Below, piece by piece: positions 27,333 through 37,801 of a stretch of DNA of 64,000 nt (within the stretch, counting starts at the first letter, position 1; every line of letters begins with the position of its first letter). Location: positions 62,001-126,000 of the forward strand of contig JAFXAD010000024.1 of NCBI GenBank assembly GCA_017522065.1, read 5' to 3'. The notes under the pieces are model-generated. The model saw nothing but the letters and a program-made list of their open reading frames with translations. It made no database searches and was not told the DNA's origin. The translations under genes were made by a program, and so were the position numbers. Source of the stretch: Bacteroidales bacterium. Its GTDB lineage: Bacteria; Bacteroidota; Bacteroidia; Bacteroidales; P3.

Positions 27333-28361
27333 TTACTGGTTCTCGTATCGGACCACTTCGTCGTGGAAAAACTCGAGCTGCACTCCTGCCTGGCGGAAGA
27401 GTTCCTCGCTCTCGCTGCCGGCATGGTACTTGTACTCGCACACCACACGTTTGATGCCACAGTTTATAATCAGCATAGCACATGTGCGGCATGGAGTCAT
27501 GCGACAATAGAGCGTGCCACCATCGAGCGATATACCCCTACGGGCAGCCTGACAGATGGCATTCTGTTCGGCGTGGACAGTGCGGACACAATGGTTGCTT
27601 ATCGTGCCATCGGGATTGATCGTCTTGTGGAACAGATGCCCAACCTCGTCGCAGTGCGGCAGCCCCGCGGGGGATCCCACATAGCCGGTCACCAGCAACT
27701 GGCGGTCCTTCACGATGACGCAACCCGAACGGCCACGGTCGCACGTGGCACGCTTGGCAGCAGTGTCAGCCAGTTCCATGAAGTACTCGTCCCACGACGG
27801 ACGCCGGTACAGAATCTTGGCGAGGACTTCCTCCACCTGATGGTTCAGGTCCTCGATGGTGCCGCCGTTGTCGAAACAGAAGTCGGCATGCCCGATGCAA
27901 TATTTCAGGTTCTGCTTGTTGGGGTCGGCATTGTCCATCTCGCGCTGTTCGTTGGCGATGAAGGTGTTGTAGTCAATATGGTCGGTCTCGCTGCCGCGCA
28001 GCACAGCGCGTTCGTAGCGAACCCGGGGGTCGGCATCGACAGCAAAAAGATAGAAATTGGGCTTGTCGCGCAGAGCCTGCACCTCGCCGGGCGTGCGTAC
28101 ACTCTCGATAATGCAGTTGCAACCCGAAGCGACAGCACGTTCGTAGAGTTGCTCGACAATCCACGACGGCGAATGCTGTGCGCGCAAATCGTTGCCTACT
28201 ATTGTCATGGAGTCCCTGTTGACTTCCATTCCGCGACGCTGAATCTCCTCGGTGAGGAAGGCACGTACGCTGTAGTGTACAAAACCACGATTTTTGACCA
28301 GATAGTCTACAATGGTGCCTTTTCCTGCACCTAAAGTTCCCGTTATTCCGATGGTAATCAT
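27333..28361 (-). CDS. P-loop kinase-like/dCMP deaminase fusion protein
   Basis: The 342-residue protein joins an N-terminal nucleotide-kinase-like P-loop domain (GTLGAGKGT at residues 8-16) to a C-terminal zinc cytidine/dCMP deaminase domain beginning RRPSWDEYFMELA near residue 187, with HAEQ at 263-266 (H263, catalytic E265) and PCRTC giving C291 and C294. The deaminase half resembles ComEB-type dCMP deaminases; the two-domain plan recalls both fungal Dcd1 and phage-defence dCTP deaminases (AvcD-type). It is on the opposite strand to its neighbours and divergent from rsfS, so the context does not decide between a dUMP supply and defence role. Confidence 0.88.
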   Translation of the reverse strand: MITIGITGTLGAGKGTIVDYLVKNRGFVHYSVRAFLTEEIQRRGMEVNRDSMTIVGNDLRAQHSPSWIVEQLYERAVASGCNCIIESVRTPGEVQALRDKPNFYLFAVDADPRVRYERAVLRGSETDHIDYNTFIANEQREMDNADPNKQNLKYCIGHADFCFDNGGTIEDLNHQVEEVLAKILYRRPSWDEYFMELADTAAKRATCDRGRSGCVIVKDRQLLVTGYVGSPAGLPHCDEVGHLFHKTINPDGTISNHCVRTVHAEQNAICQAARRGISLDGGTLYCRMTPCRTCAMLIINCGIKRVVCEYKYHAGSESEELFRQAGVQLEFFHDEVVRYENQ

Positions 28362-28546
28362 ACTTTATTTTTTCCCTTCAACGGAATATTATTCCTTTTA
28401 TTGTATCGCAGACCACATTTTCATAACGTACTATTTCGTTTGCTAAATCGCAGGCATGGATGCTCGCGTACCAAGAGTAAAGGAGACTTTTAACAAACAT
28501 TATCATTCGATAACAAATCAAGACCGTCTGATTCAGTTTTTTTTCA

Positions 28547-28554
28547 TATTTTTG
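28547..28554 (+). promoter_or_regulatory. -7 box of the rsfS-ftsH operon
   Basis: TATTTTTG followed by CAAATTTG, 24 bases before the rsfS start. Confidence 0.6.
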
Positions 28555-28578
28555 CAAATTTGAACAAATTATATATAT

Positions 28579-28965
28579 ATGCCACAAAGAAAGACAAAAA
28601 TATCTGAAAGCGAAATACTTGCCAAGCTTGCTGCCCAAGGTATGGACAACAAAAAGGCACTCGATATTAAGATTCTCGACCTTCGCGACATAGCGTCGGC
28701 CCCCGCGGGCTTTTTCGTCATCTGCAGCGGAAACGTTCCCTCGCACGTGCAAGCCATCAGCGACGGCGTTTTTGAAACCATAAAGAAAGCCACGGGATAC
28801 AACCCCCATCGTACCGAAGGCTACGAGAACGCCGAATGGATTCTCATGGACTACTTCGACATCATCGTCCACATCTTCCTCAAAGACAAACGAAGCCACT
28901 ACCGTATCGAAGAACTTTGGGCCGACGGAAAAGATATTGAATTCAACCCGACTACATCTAACTAA
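28579..28965 (+). CDS. rsfS: Ribosome silencing factor RsfS
   Basis: The 128-residue product has the family patterns KKALDIKILDLRDIASAPAGFFVICSG, HVQAISDGV, EGYENAEWILMDYFDIIVHIF and YRIEELW. RsfS binds L14 of the large subunit and blocks subunit joining in starvation. It is 20 bases before ftsH, the common order in Bacteroidetes. Confidence 0.95.
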   Translation: MPQRKTKISESEILAKLAAQGMDNKKALDIKILDLRDIASAPAGFFVICSGNVPSHVQAISDGVFETIKKATGYNPHRTEGYENAEWILMDYFDIIVHIFLKDKRSHYRIEELWADGKDIEFNPTTSN

Positions 28966-28985
28966 TAACTCTCACAACCAACAAC

Positions 28986-31049
28986 ATGAACGACAAAAAG
29001 CCATCATCGAACAACCAGAACCCTAATGGCAAGCCCAACAACGGCAAGAGGAAAGGCTCCGACTGGTTTATGTACATCATCTACGCCGCCATCATCATCT
29101 CGCTCGGTGGCGTATGGCTTGGCGGAGGAAAAGCAAACTTCGACAAGGAAATCGGGTGGAGCAAACTCGACGAAATTCTCCGTAAGGGCGACCAGGAAAA
29201 AATAATCGTCGTCGACCGCGACCACGCCGAAATCTACATCAAAGAAGAGGCCCTGAAAAACGACACTGCCTACAACGACCTCACAAAAGGAACAAAAGAG
29301 CTAAAGGATGCAGGTCACTACAGATACAAATTCGTCGACATGGAGAGCTTCAAATCGGATCTCGACATGGTGGCCCAGCAGAACTTTGAACGCGACACTG
29401 CCGGCATCGCCGACAGCAATGGATATGTAAGCCCTGAAAAAATCAACAGTATCCGTCGCGCCAACCACATCGAACTCACCAGCCGCGAAAGCGACCACAC
29501 CTGGGAGAAAATAGCCTACTGGTTCGGCCCGATGTTGCTGCTCGTCTTTTTCTTCATCCTCATGGGGCGCATCGCCAACCGTCAGATGGGCGGTGGCGGC
29601 GGTGGCGGCATATTCAGCGTCGGCAAGTCGAAAGCCAAGGTATACGACGGCAAGACGTCGACAAATGTGACCTTCAAGGACGTCGCCGGACTGGCAGGTG
29701 CCAAAGAGGAGGTCATGGAGGTCGTCGACTTCCTTAAAAACCCCAAGAAATACACCGCCCTTGGCGGCAAGATTCCGAAGGGCGTTCTGCTTGTAGGTCC
29801 TCCAGGTACCGGCAAGACGCTGCTTGCAAAAGCCGTTGCCGGCGAAGCCAACGTGCCCTTCTTCTCGATGTCGGGAAGCGACTTCGTCGAGATGTTTGTC
29901 GGCGTCGGTGCCTCGCGCGTCCGCGACCTCTTCGAAGAGGCCAAGAAGAAAGCGCCTTGCATCATCTTCATCGACGAAATCGATGCCGTGGGTCGCGCCC
30001 GCAGCCGTGGCGGCATGAGCAATGCCAACGACGAACGCGAAAACACACTCAACCAGCTCCTTACCGAAATGGACGGCTTTGGAACCAACAACGGTGTCAT
30101 CGTCATGGCTGCCACCAACCGTGCCGACATCCTCGACAAAGCCCTCCTGCGCGCCGGACGCTTCGACCGACAGATTTATGTCGAACTGCCCGACATCGAC
30201 GAACGTAAAGCCATCTTCGAAGTCCACCTGAAAGGACTGAAACTGGGCAACGACATCGACCGCGACTTCCTTTCGAAACAAACCCCCGGATTCTCGGGAG
30301 CCGACATAGCAAACGTATGCAACGAAGCCGCCCTGGTTGCAGCACGCAAGAACAAACAACTCATCGAGAAACAGGACTTCCTCGACGCCATCGACCGCAT
30401 CATAGGCGGACTCGAAAAGCGTTCGAAAGTGATAACCACGCAGGAAAAACGCACCATAGCCTACCACGAGTCGGGACATGCGTCAGTAAGCTGGCAGTTG
30501 CGCTGGGGACAACCCCTGGTGAAAGTAACCATCGTGCCCCGCGGCAAGGCCCTCGGCGCCGCATGGTATCTGCCCGAAGAACGACAAATAACGACCTACG
30601 AACAGATGTTCGACGAAATCACTTCGCTACTCGCCGGACGCGCTGCAGAGGAGGTTGTCTTCGGCCAAATCTCGACAGGTGCCCTCAACGACCTGGAACG
30701 TGCCACAAAAATGGCCTTCTCGCTTGTCGCCTACTATGGCATGAGCCCCAAAATAGGCAACGTCAGCTACTACGACTCAACAGGCCAGAGCGACTGGAAC
30801 TTCACCAAACCATTCAGCGAAGAGACCAACGAAGCTATCGACAGTGAAGTGAAACGCCTTGTCGAAGAAGCCTACCAGCGTGCCAAAGAAATCATCACCG
30901 CTTCGCGCGACAAACTCGACCAACTGGCTCAACTGCTCTTCGAACGCGAAGTGATATTCCGCGAAGATGTGGAAAAAATCTATGGCGAACGCCCATGGAA
31001 CGACGAAAAAAACAACAACCAGCCCGAAAATGAAAGACAACAGGACTAA
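28986..31049 (+). CDS. ftsH: ATP-dependent zinc metalloprotease FtsH
   Basis: This 687-residue membrane AAA+ protease degrades membrane and regulatory proteins. It has helices at about residues 27-46 and 178-195, Walker A GPPGTGKT at 271-278, Walker [12 protein letters not shown], the second region of homology near 378-395, and the zinc motif HESGH at 494-498 (the usual form is HEAGH). The acidic C-terminal tail is Asn/Gln-rich. The last 20 bases overlap the next gene in another frame. Confidence 0.96.
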   Translation: MNDKKPSSNNQNPNGKPNNGKRKGSDWFMYIIYAAIIISLGGVWLGGGKANFDKEIGWSKLDEILRKGDQEKIIVVDRDHAEIYIKEEALKNDTAYNDLTKGTKELKDAGHYRYKFVDMESFKSDLDMVAQQNFERDTAGIADSNGYVSPEKINSIRRANHIELTSRESDHTWEKIAYWFGPMLLLVFFFILMGRIANRQMGGGGGGGIFSVGKSKAKVYDGKTSTNVTFKDVAGLAGAKEEVMEVVDFLKNPKKYTALGGKIPKGVLLVGPPGTGKTLLAKAVAGEANVPFFSMSGSDFVEMFVGVGASRVRDLFEEAKKKAPCIIFIDEIDAVGRARSRGGMSNANDERENTLNQLLTEMDGFGTNNGVIVMAATNRADILDKALLRAGRFDRQIYVELPDIDERKAIFEVHLKGLKLGNDIDRDFLSKQTPGFSGADIANVCNEAALVAARKNKQLIEKQDFLDAIDRIIGGLEKRSKVITTQEKRTIAYHESGHASVSWQLRWGQPLVKVTIVPRGKALGAAWYLPEERQITTYEQMFDEITSLLAGRAAEEVVFGQISTGALNDLERATKMAFSLVAYYGMSPKIGNVSYYDSTGQSDWNFTKPFSEETNEAIDSEVKRLVEEAYQRAKEIITASRDKLDQLAQLLFEREVIFREDVEKIYGERPWNDEKNNNQPENERQQD

Positions 31050-31653
31050 AGAACTGGTGATGAAGAACATCAGAGAGGCGCTGATCGACAAGAACGAAGT
31101 CGCCGACTGCGAGGCTCAACCCGCCCCAGGCACCACATTCGTCCAAAACGACCACGACGACCTCAGTGTGCTCTTCGCCAAAAACTTTACTCGCGCAGGG
31201 GGCTCCCTGTTCTACTGCTACAATGAAGCCGATATCGGAAAGCGTATCCTCGAAATACAGCACCAGCATTCCGACACTCCCATTGCATGCCTCAGCGAGA
31301 ACCTGACAAACTTCATCTCACATCTCGGCGTCAGCAACTGCCACACGACCTCGCCGACCAACCAATCCAACCTCGGCGCATCGCTATGCGAAGCACTGCT
31401 CGCATGGCAAGGCAGCATTGTCGTCTCTTCCAACCTCGGACTCGGCATCACACAGCCATCGCTTTCCGACACGACCATCTTTCTGGCTTTCACCTCGCAA
31501 GTGGTCTCAGACTGGGAAATCGCAAACCAACGAATAAAACAACTCTACCCTGCTTACCCCGACCAGATTTTCATCACCAATCCAGCAGCTTACGCTTACC
31601 AAAAAGGACTCCAAAAACTATATCTGATTCTCATCGAAGACGAGACAAACTGA
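31030..31653 (+). CDS. LUD-domain (LutC/YkgG-like) protein
   Basis: The 207-residue product has the LutC-type pattern: a short helical N-terminus, ALLAWQGSIVVSSNLGLG, then TIFLAFTSQVV and YPDQIFITNPAAYAYQKGLQKLYLILIEDE. In lactate utilisation LutC partners with LutA and LutB, but neither is present here; in Bacteroidetes this gene routinely follows ftsH. The start at 31030 overlaps ftsH by 20 bases; a later in-frame ATG at 31060 lies outside the overlap and is an alternative. Confidence 0.82.
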   Translation: MKDNRTKELVMKNIREALIDKNEVADCEAQPAPGTTFVQNDHDDLSVLFAKNFTRAGGSLFYCYNEADIGKRILEIQHQHSDTPIACLSENLTNFISHLGVSNCHTTSPTNQSNLGASLCEALLAWQGSIVVSSNLGLGITQPSLSDTTIFLAFTSQVVSDWEIANQRIKQLYPAYPDQIFITNPAAYAYQKGLQKLYLILIEDETN

Positions 31654-31676
31654 ATTGTTCTTTAATCCTAACGTAA

Positions 31677-32555
31677 ATGAAAAAGTTTTTGACACGAACC
31701 CTCAGCGGAGCAGTCTACGTGCTCATCGTGGTCGGCACGATCTACGCCGGCAGGTTGACGAACAATGCGTTGTTAGGGTCGCTGATTTTTGCCGCCGTGT
31801 TCTTCATAATCGGCTTGATTGGCATCCACGAATACGTCCACAATCTGGAGTTGAAAGGCGTGAAGAGCAACAAGCCGATGGCCTACGTTGCCGGCATCGC
31901 CACCTACTGTGGACAAGTTGTTTCGTTGATGACAAGCGGGCTTGGGGCTTTGGACTCGCATCATATCGTTTCCGCCATCTATGCAGCGGCTATCGCACTC
32001 GCTCTACTTATCCCCGTTCTGTATCTTACCACTTTCATCATCCAATTGTGGCGCGACGATAAAGAGCCCTTCACAACGGTGGGCCACACCCTGCTACCCT
32101 CAATATGGATTATGACACCGCTGGCACTGCTTAATACCGTCCAACAACTCAGCGCAGGACTGACGATGATGATTTTCATACTGATATGGGTCAACGACAG
32201 CTTTGCATATATGACCGGTATGCTGCTGGGCAAGCACAAGATGTGGGAGCGCCACTCGCCCAACAAGACATGGGAAGGCACCATTGGCGGCGCCTTGTTC
32301 TGCATTGCAGCAGCAATACTTGCAGGTCCACATTTTGATGCCGACACTCACGTCGCTGGTTGGGCCGTCATAGGCCTTATCTGTAGCGTTGCCGGCACAC
32401 TTGGCGACCTGGTCGAGTCGATGTTCAAGCGCTATTGCGGCGTCAAGGACAGCGGCAAGATCATGCCTGGTCACGGCGGTGTGCTCGACCGCTTCGACAG
32501 CATACTGATGACCGTGCCTTTCGTTATGCTTATAATAGGATTTTTAAATATGTAA
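31677..32555 (+). CDS. cdsA: Phosphatidate cytidylyltransferase
   Basis: CdsA converts phosphatidate and CTP to CDP-diacylglycerol. The 292-residue membrane protein shows several helices and the C-terminal signature with VNDSFAYMTGMLLGKHKMW, SPNKTWEGTIGG, LGDLVESMFKRYCGVKDSGKIMPGHGGVLDRFDS. It precedes psd by 3 bases, giving a phospholipid synthesis pair. Confidence 0.96.
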   Translation: MKKFLTRTLSGAVYVLIVVGTIYAGRLTNNALLGSLIFAAVFFIIGLIGIHEYVHNLELKGVKSNKPMAYVAGIATYCGQVVSLMTSGLGALDSHHIVSAIYAAAIALALLIPVLYLTTFIIQLWRDDKEPFTTVGHTLLPSIWIMTPLALLNTVQQLSAGLTMMIFILIWVNDSFAYMTGMLLGKHKMWERHSPNKTWEGTIGGALFCIAAAILAGPHFDADTHVAGWAVIGLICSVAGTLGDLVESMFKRYCGVKDSGKIMPGHGGVLDRFDSILMTVPFVMLIIGFLNM

Positions 32556-32558
32556 ACC

Positions 32559-33233
32559 ATGTACCTACACAAAGAAGGATATAGATTGCTGTTCAGCACA
32601 CTGGCCATCTTCGTGGCCATCACGGTGCTGATGATCATACTGACCGAACACCTGAATTTCTTCAACTGGCTGCTGATAGTGCTGATGTTCGGTTTCTGGC
32701 TTGCACTGGCATCATTCTTCCGCATTCCGCGACGCGTCTTTACCGAGGATGCCACGCGACTGATTTCACCCGCCGACGGAACCATCTGCACTGTCGAGCA
32801 GACTTTCGAAAAAGAATATCTCAACAGCGAATGCCTGATGGTCAGCGTCTTTATGTATGGCACCGATGTCCACGTCAACCGCTACCCCATCGACGGCCTC
32901 GTCGAATATGTCAAATACCACAAAGGCAACTATTTCGTGGCATCATATCCCAAGTCGTCGCTGATGAACGAACGCACCAGCATCGGCATGCTCCTCGACA
33001 ACGGCCAGCGCATCCTCATCCGCCAGGTGGCCGGTGTGATGGCACGCCGCATAGTCTGCTACGCTCACGAAGGCGAACGCGTCAAGCAGAACCAGGAGCT
33101 GGGCTTCATCAAGTTCGGCTCGCGTGTGGACCTCTACCTACCCCTCGGCACCGAAATTGATGTCGCTCTCGAAGATGTGGTCAGAAACGGCATAACGCCA
33201 ATAGCCAATATGGATACAGTCAAAGAAAACTAA
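32559..33233 (+). CDS. psd: Phosphatidylserine decarboxylase (short, archaeal-type proenzyme)
   Basis: The 224-residue product is of the short Psd class: two N-terminal helices, ISPADGTICTVEQ, VSVFMYGTDVHVNRYPI, and near the C-terminus GFIKFGSRVDLYLP, where the Gly-Ser bond is the self-cleavage site that makes the pyruvoyl group. It turns phosphatidylserine into phosphatidylethanolamine. pssA, often next to it in relatives, is not present here. Confidence 0.94.
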   Translation: MYLHKEGYRLLFSTLAIFVAITVLMIILTEHLNFFNWLLIVLMFGFWLALASFFRIPRRVFTEDATRLISPADGTICTVEQTFEKEYLNSECLMVSVFMYGTDVHVNRYPIDGLVEYVKYHKGNYFVASYPKSSLMNERTSIGMLLDNGQRILIRQVAGVMARRIVCYAHEGERVKQNQELGFIKFGSRVDLYLPLGTEIDVALEDVVRNGITPIANMDTVKEN

Positions 33234-33257
33234 ACATTTTTCAATACCCGATCCCAA

Positions 33258-33959
33258 ATGTCGCTCGCTGAACAAATATTATATGAAGACAACCACCTGT
33301 TGGCACTGAACAAGCAGTGCGGACAGATTGTGCAGGGCGACAAGACCGGCGACGCTCCGCTTCCGGAGCTGATCAAGTCCTACATCAAGGAGCGCGACAG
33401 CAAACCCGGCAACGTCTTCTGCGGCGTAATTCACCGTCTGGACAGGCCGGTGAGCGGCGTGGTGCTCTTCGCCAAGACATCGAAAGCGTTGAGCCGCATG
33501 AACGACAGCGTAAAAGACCGCGAAATGCAGAAGACCTACTGGGCACTCTGCAAAGAAGCCCCGCTGCACCACGAAGGGCACCTCGAGGACTGGCTGCTGC
33601 GCAACGAGAAACAGAACAAGAGTTTCGTCGTGAAAGCCGATACCAAAGGAGCCAAACTCGCGATACTTGACTATAGGCTTGTCGGCATCACCAACGGAGG
33701 CTACCACCTGCTGGAAATCGACCTCCACACCGGACGCCACCACCAGATCCGTGCACAGCTGGCAAACATAGGGTGCCACATCAAGGGCGACCTCAAATAC
33801 GGAGCCGCACGCTCCAACCCCGATGGAGGCATATCGCTGCACGCCAGAAGCATAACATTCATCCACCCAGTTCAAAAAACACCCCTGACAATAATTGCCC
33901 CTCCCCCACAAGAGGCTATTTGGGAAGAAATACAATACCTAAACGAAAACAATTTATAA
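33258..33959 (+). CDS. RluA-family 23S rRNA/tRNA pseudouridine synthase
   Basis: The 233-residue protein has the RluA motif HRLDRPVSGV near residue 57 with the catalytic Asp, then LLEIDLHTGRHHQIRAQLA and HARSITFIHP. There is no S4 domain. It closes the rsfS-ftsH-cdsA-psd cluster; the target uridine cannot be told from sequence. Confidence 0.92.
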   Translation: MSLAEQILYEDNHLLALNKQCGQIVQGDKTGDAPLPELIKSYIKERDSKPGNVFCGVIHRLDRPVSGVVLFAKTSKALSRMNDSVKDREMQKTYWALCKEAPLHHEGHLEDWLLRNEKQNKSFVVKADTKGAKLAILDYRLVGITNGGYHLLEIDLHTGRHHQIRAQLANIGCHIKGDLKYGAARSNPDGGISLHARSITFIHPVQKTPLTIIAPPPQEAIWEEIQYLNENNL

Positions 33960-33975
33960 ACATCACAATAAGATA

Positions 33976-36900
33976 ATGAAAAAAACATTTCTTTTGTCGG
34001 CACTTTTGGCCATCGCCACTATTGCATCCGCTCAATACAGAGTCCTTGAAAACGGATTCTCAAACATTAAAATAAAATTCACGGCACCACAACCTGCCAT
34101 CAGCACAACGACCTTGTTCGGAGAACAATACACCGTTCTGGCCATGGAAGGTTTCGGGAAACAGGCAAAAGAAGGCCAGCCGTCGCTACCGTCGCTTGTG
34201 ACCACAGCAGAAATAGCTCTATGCGACGGGCTCACATACAGCATCGAATCGATGGTCTGCGACACCCTTGATGCCTCAACGCTTGGCATCGACAGGCTGA
34301 TAGCACCCTCGCAACCGTCACGGAGCAAAAGCGCGCCCGACCCCACATCTATAGTTATCGACAAAAAAGCATACGGCTCCGACGCTTTCCTCGGCGCTCC
34401 GGCAATCGAGCTGCAGAAAATAGGTATCGCCCGCAACCGCAACCTGGCACATATCGTATTCAATCCCGTCAGATGGAATCCTATTCAGAACCAGGTAATA
34501 ATAGTCAAGGAAATCACCATCAACGTAAAACAGAACAACGCCGACACCGATGCGACACTCCGCATGAAGCGCCTGCACAGCACCCCAGCCTTCGGCGACG
34601 GAATCAAAACGATAAACTCTCTCGGTCCCAAAGAGGTATCGAGCGCACCCATTCGCTACACCATCGTAGCACACAGCTCGTTCCGCGGAGCCCTCGACGA
34701 CTTTGCCGCATGGAAACGCCGCAAAGGATTCATCGTCGACCTCGTCTATACCGACGATACCATCGTGGGCAGCACAACCTCCAGCATCAAAAACTACCTC
34801 CGGGGCCTTTACAACAACGCCACGCCCGAAATGCCCGCCCCCACCTATGTGCTCTTCGTTGGCGACGTCAACCAGATTCCTGCCTACACGCGCACCTTCT
34901 CCTACAGCAGCCACCGCAGCGATCTCGAATACTGCTGCTGGACTGGCGACGACAACCTGCCCGACTGCTATTACGGACGCTTCTCCGCGCAAACACTGGA
35001 GCAACTGGAACCGCAAATCTCGAAAACATTGATGTATGAACAATACACTTTCCCCGACCCGACATATCTGTCCAATGCTGCCCTGATTGCAGGTGTGGAC
35101 CGTGGTGTAACAACCGACAACGCCTACACCTACGGCGACCCGGCCATGGACTATGTCGCCAAGACCTATGTCACCTCCGCCAACGGCTTTAATAATATTG
35201 TATATTATAAAAACAACACCAGCTTCGCCCCCTCAGGCGTCACCGTCACCGGCAGCTCGCAATCCAGCACAACGGCTGCGGCGCTGCGCAACTACTACAA
35301 CAGCGGCTGTGGCTTTGTCAACTACACGGCACACGGCTCGGAAACGTCATGGGGCGACCCAAGCTTCACCAACAGCCATGTGGCACAGATGACCAACAAC
35401 AACAAGCCGATGTTCATGATCGGCAACTGCTGCCTTACCAACAGCTACCAGATCGACGCCTGCTTTGGCGAAGCGCTGCTGCGTAAGGACAACAACGCCG
35501 GCGCCGTCATCTATATCGGTGCCAGCAACTCCACCTACTGGAGCGAAGATTTCTATTGGAGCGTAGGTGTACGTTCGACCATCAACAACACCTGCAACCC
35601 CAACTACGACGCCAGCAACCTCGGCATGTACGACCGCCTCTACCACTCTCACGGCGAAGCCTACAGCGACCACTTCACCACTGCCGGCTCGATGATCTAT
35701 GCTGGCAACTGGGCCGTCGAAGGAAGCACGACTAACGAGAGCATGAAGACCTACTACTGGGAGATTTACCACGTCATGGGCGACCCCTCGCTCATGCCAT
35801 ACTACAAAGGCGAGGCCCTCACGATGACGGTACAGGCTCCGACATCTGCAATAATCGGGACGACGAGCATAAACGTAACAGCAGTTCCCTATGCCTACAT
35901 TGCACTTAAAGACGAGAACAACAATCTGATAGCAGCCAATTTTGCCGATGCGACAGGAAATGCACAGTTGACCTTCAACCAGCTCTCCTCGGTCGGCAAC
36001 TACGAATTGTCTGCAACTGCACAAGGCTACCAGCCATTCTTCCAGACAATCAATGTTCATGCTGCCGGCCCGTATGTCTCTGTCATGGATTTGACGACAA
36101 ACAACACAATCCAGTCCAATTCACGCATCGATTTCAGCATGGGAATCAAGAATATCGGAATCAATACCGCAAACAACATCACCGTCGAGCTGCAGTGTCT
36201 TGACGGAAGCATACTCTTCGACACAACCGGACAGATAGCCCTCAATCAAAGCTTGATTCCGGAGGACGAGCTGCAAATCAACAACATTATCAGCGGTTAC
36301 GTATGGCCCAACGTGAAGGACCAGACAGAAACCACCATTAAAGTCATCATCCGTTGGGGCAACACCATCAACGACCAGTCGGTAACATCGTTCAGGTTTA
36401 CAGTCAATTCCGACAACCTAAGAGTGGACAACTATTCGCTGGACAATGTCGAAAGCTGCACTGCCGACCTTCATGTATCATACAAGAACAAGGGCCATAT
36501 TGCTCTCGACAGCGCCGAGATAACCCTCATCTCGCTCGACCCCAGCCTCTCAATCCTACAGCCGACCAACAATGTGAGCGACATCGACATCAATGAATTA
36601 TTCAACATCGACTACGAGCTGAGCGCAAGCACCGCATTGCCCACCGACCGCAAAGTGCCCTTCCTCGTCATTATAGACAAAGGCTATTACACCTACAACG
36701 ACACCCTCTATGTGCAGTTTGGCGTCGACAGAAGCCTCATCACATTCGAAGACGGAACCATAGACAACCTCATTACACAAAACAACTATCCTTGGGAGAT
36801 AACGAACCAGAATGTCTACAACGGAACCTATTGTGTCCGCTCGAGGGCGTGGGCCAGCGGCGAAGGCAGCTATGGCAAGTCGGAAATGACCATCACACTG

Positions 36901-37776
36901 ACCTCGGTCAAGGACGACAGCATCACGTTCTACAAGAATGTGTCGTCCGAAGAGGAATATGACTTCTTCAGATTCTACATCGACGGCCAGAGAGTCGAGA
37001 GCATCAGTGGCACCTCCAATTCGTGGAGCCGCTCAGCACACTTCGTGCCTGAAGGAACACACACATTCAAATTCAGCTACGAAAAAGACGGCAGCGTCAA
37101 CAGAGGAAGCGACTGTGCATGGATCGACGACCTTAAACTCCCACAGACCGGATATTTGGACATCTACATCATCGACAGCCTCTGTCAGGGTGACACATAC
37201 TCCTATATGGACAGCATAATCAACACAGAAGAGATGTCGGCCGGCATATACCAAAGGTCTGACACTGTCGGAACAACCGTCAAATACCTCACCCTATTCA
37301 TCAACGAGCGACCGGAAGTCAGCATCAGCGCAACTGCCGATACTATCCGCGCCGGCGAGAGTATCCGACTGACGGCTACCGGAGCAAACAACTACCTATG
37401 GAGTAGCGGCGAGAGCAATCCTATCATCGACGTCTACCCCACCGAGACAACAACCTATTCTGTCACTGGATACAACGGTTCGTGCAGTTCCACAGCCTCT
37501 TACACCATTGTCGTTGACGGCACAATCGGCATCAACACGGCCAACGGCAACAACACCTACAAGGTATATCCCAATCCGGTCTACGACATCATCAACATCG
37601 AAGGCCCTGCCGCCAAAATAACGATTACCGACATCAACGGACGCCACATCACCACGCAAGCTGCTTCAACCGGCAAGACATCCATCGATGTCAACAGCCT
37701 TCCGGTCGGAATCTACATTGTCCAAATAGTCGATAACGAAGGTATAAAAACAGCAGTCAAATTCATCAAAAAATAA
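33976..37776 (+). CDS. Gingipain-like C25 cysteine peptidase with T9SS sorting domain
   Basis: The 1266-residue protein has a signal peptide (MKKTFLLSALLAIATIASAQ), a propeptide-like region to about 215, and a peptidase C25 domain: YTIVAHSSFRGAL, VLFVGDVNQIP, the catalytic His in NYTAHGSETSWGDP (H453) and GNCCLTNSY carrying two adjacent cysteines at 485-486, where the nucleophile is expected. Ig/PKD-like domains follow (about 610-920), a choice-of-anchor-type jelly-roll at about 925-1055, and a type A T9SS tail (VYPNPVYDII to KFIKK). It is likely a secreted proteinase exposed on the surface. It starts 17 bases after the pseudouridine synthase. Confidence 0.93.
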   Translation: MKKTFLLSALLAIATIASAQYRVLENGFSNIKIKFTAPQPAISTTTLFGEQYTVLAMEGFGKQAKEGQPSLPSLVTTAEIALCDGLTYSIESMVCDTLDASTLGIDRLIAPSQPSRSKSAPDPTSIVIDKKAYGSDAFLGAPAIELQKIGIARNRNLAHIVFNPVRWNPIQNQVIIVKEITINVKQNNADTDATLRMKRLHSTPAFGDGIKTINSLGPKEVSSAPIRYTIVAHSSFRGALDDFAAWKRRKGFIVDLVYTDDTIVGSTTSSIKNYLRGLYNNATPEMPAPTYVLFVGDVNQIPAYTRTFSYSSHRSDLEYCCWTGDDNLPDCYYGRFSAQTLEQLEPQISKTLMYEQYTFPDPTYLSNAALIAGVDRGVTTDNAYTYGDPAMDYVAKTYVTSANGFNNIVYYKNNTSFAPSGVTVTGSSQSSTTAAALRNYYNSGCGFVNYTAHGSETSWGDPSFTNSHVAQMTNNNKPMFMIGNCCLTNSYQIDACFGEALLRKDNNAGAVIYIGASNSTYWSEDFYWSVGVRSTINNTCNPNYDASNLGMYDRLYHSHGEAYSDHFTTAGSMIYAGNWAVEGSTTNESMKTYYWEIYHVMGDPSLMPYYKGEALTMTVQAPTSAIIGTTSINVTAVPYAYIALKDENNNLIAANFADATGNAQLTFNQLSSVGNYELSATAQGYQPFFQTINVHAAGPYVSVMDLTTNNTIQSNSRIDFSMGIKNIGINTANNITVELQCLDGSILFDTTGQIALNQSLIPEDELQINNIISGYVWPNVKDQTETTIKVIIRWGNTINDQSVTSFRFTVNSDNLRVDNYSLDNVESCTADLHVSYKNKGHIALDSAEITLISLDPSLSILQPTNNVSDIDINELFNIDYELSASTALPTDRKVPFLVIIDKGYYTYNDTLYVQFGVDRSLITFEDGTIDNLITQNNYPWEITNQNVYNGTYCVRSRAWASGEGSYGKSEMTITLTSVKDDSITFYKNVSSEEEYDFFRFYIDGQRVESISGTSNSWSRSAHFVPEGTHTFKFSYEKDGSVNRGSDCAWIDDLKLPQTGYLDIYIIDSLCQGDTYSYMDSIINTEEMSAGIYQRSDTVGTTVKYLTLFINERPEVSISATADTIRAGESIRLTATGANNYLWSSGESNPIIDVYPTETTTYSVTGYNGSCSSTASYTIVVDGTIGINTANGNNTYKVYPNPVYDIINIEGPAAKITITDINGRHITTQAASTGKTSIDVNSLPVGIYIVQIVDNEGIKTAVKFIKK

Positions 37777-37801
37777 CAAATCGAACCTATTCAGACAAAC
37801 C

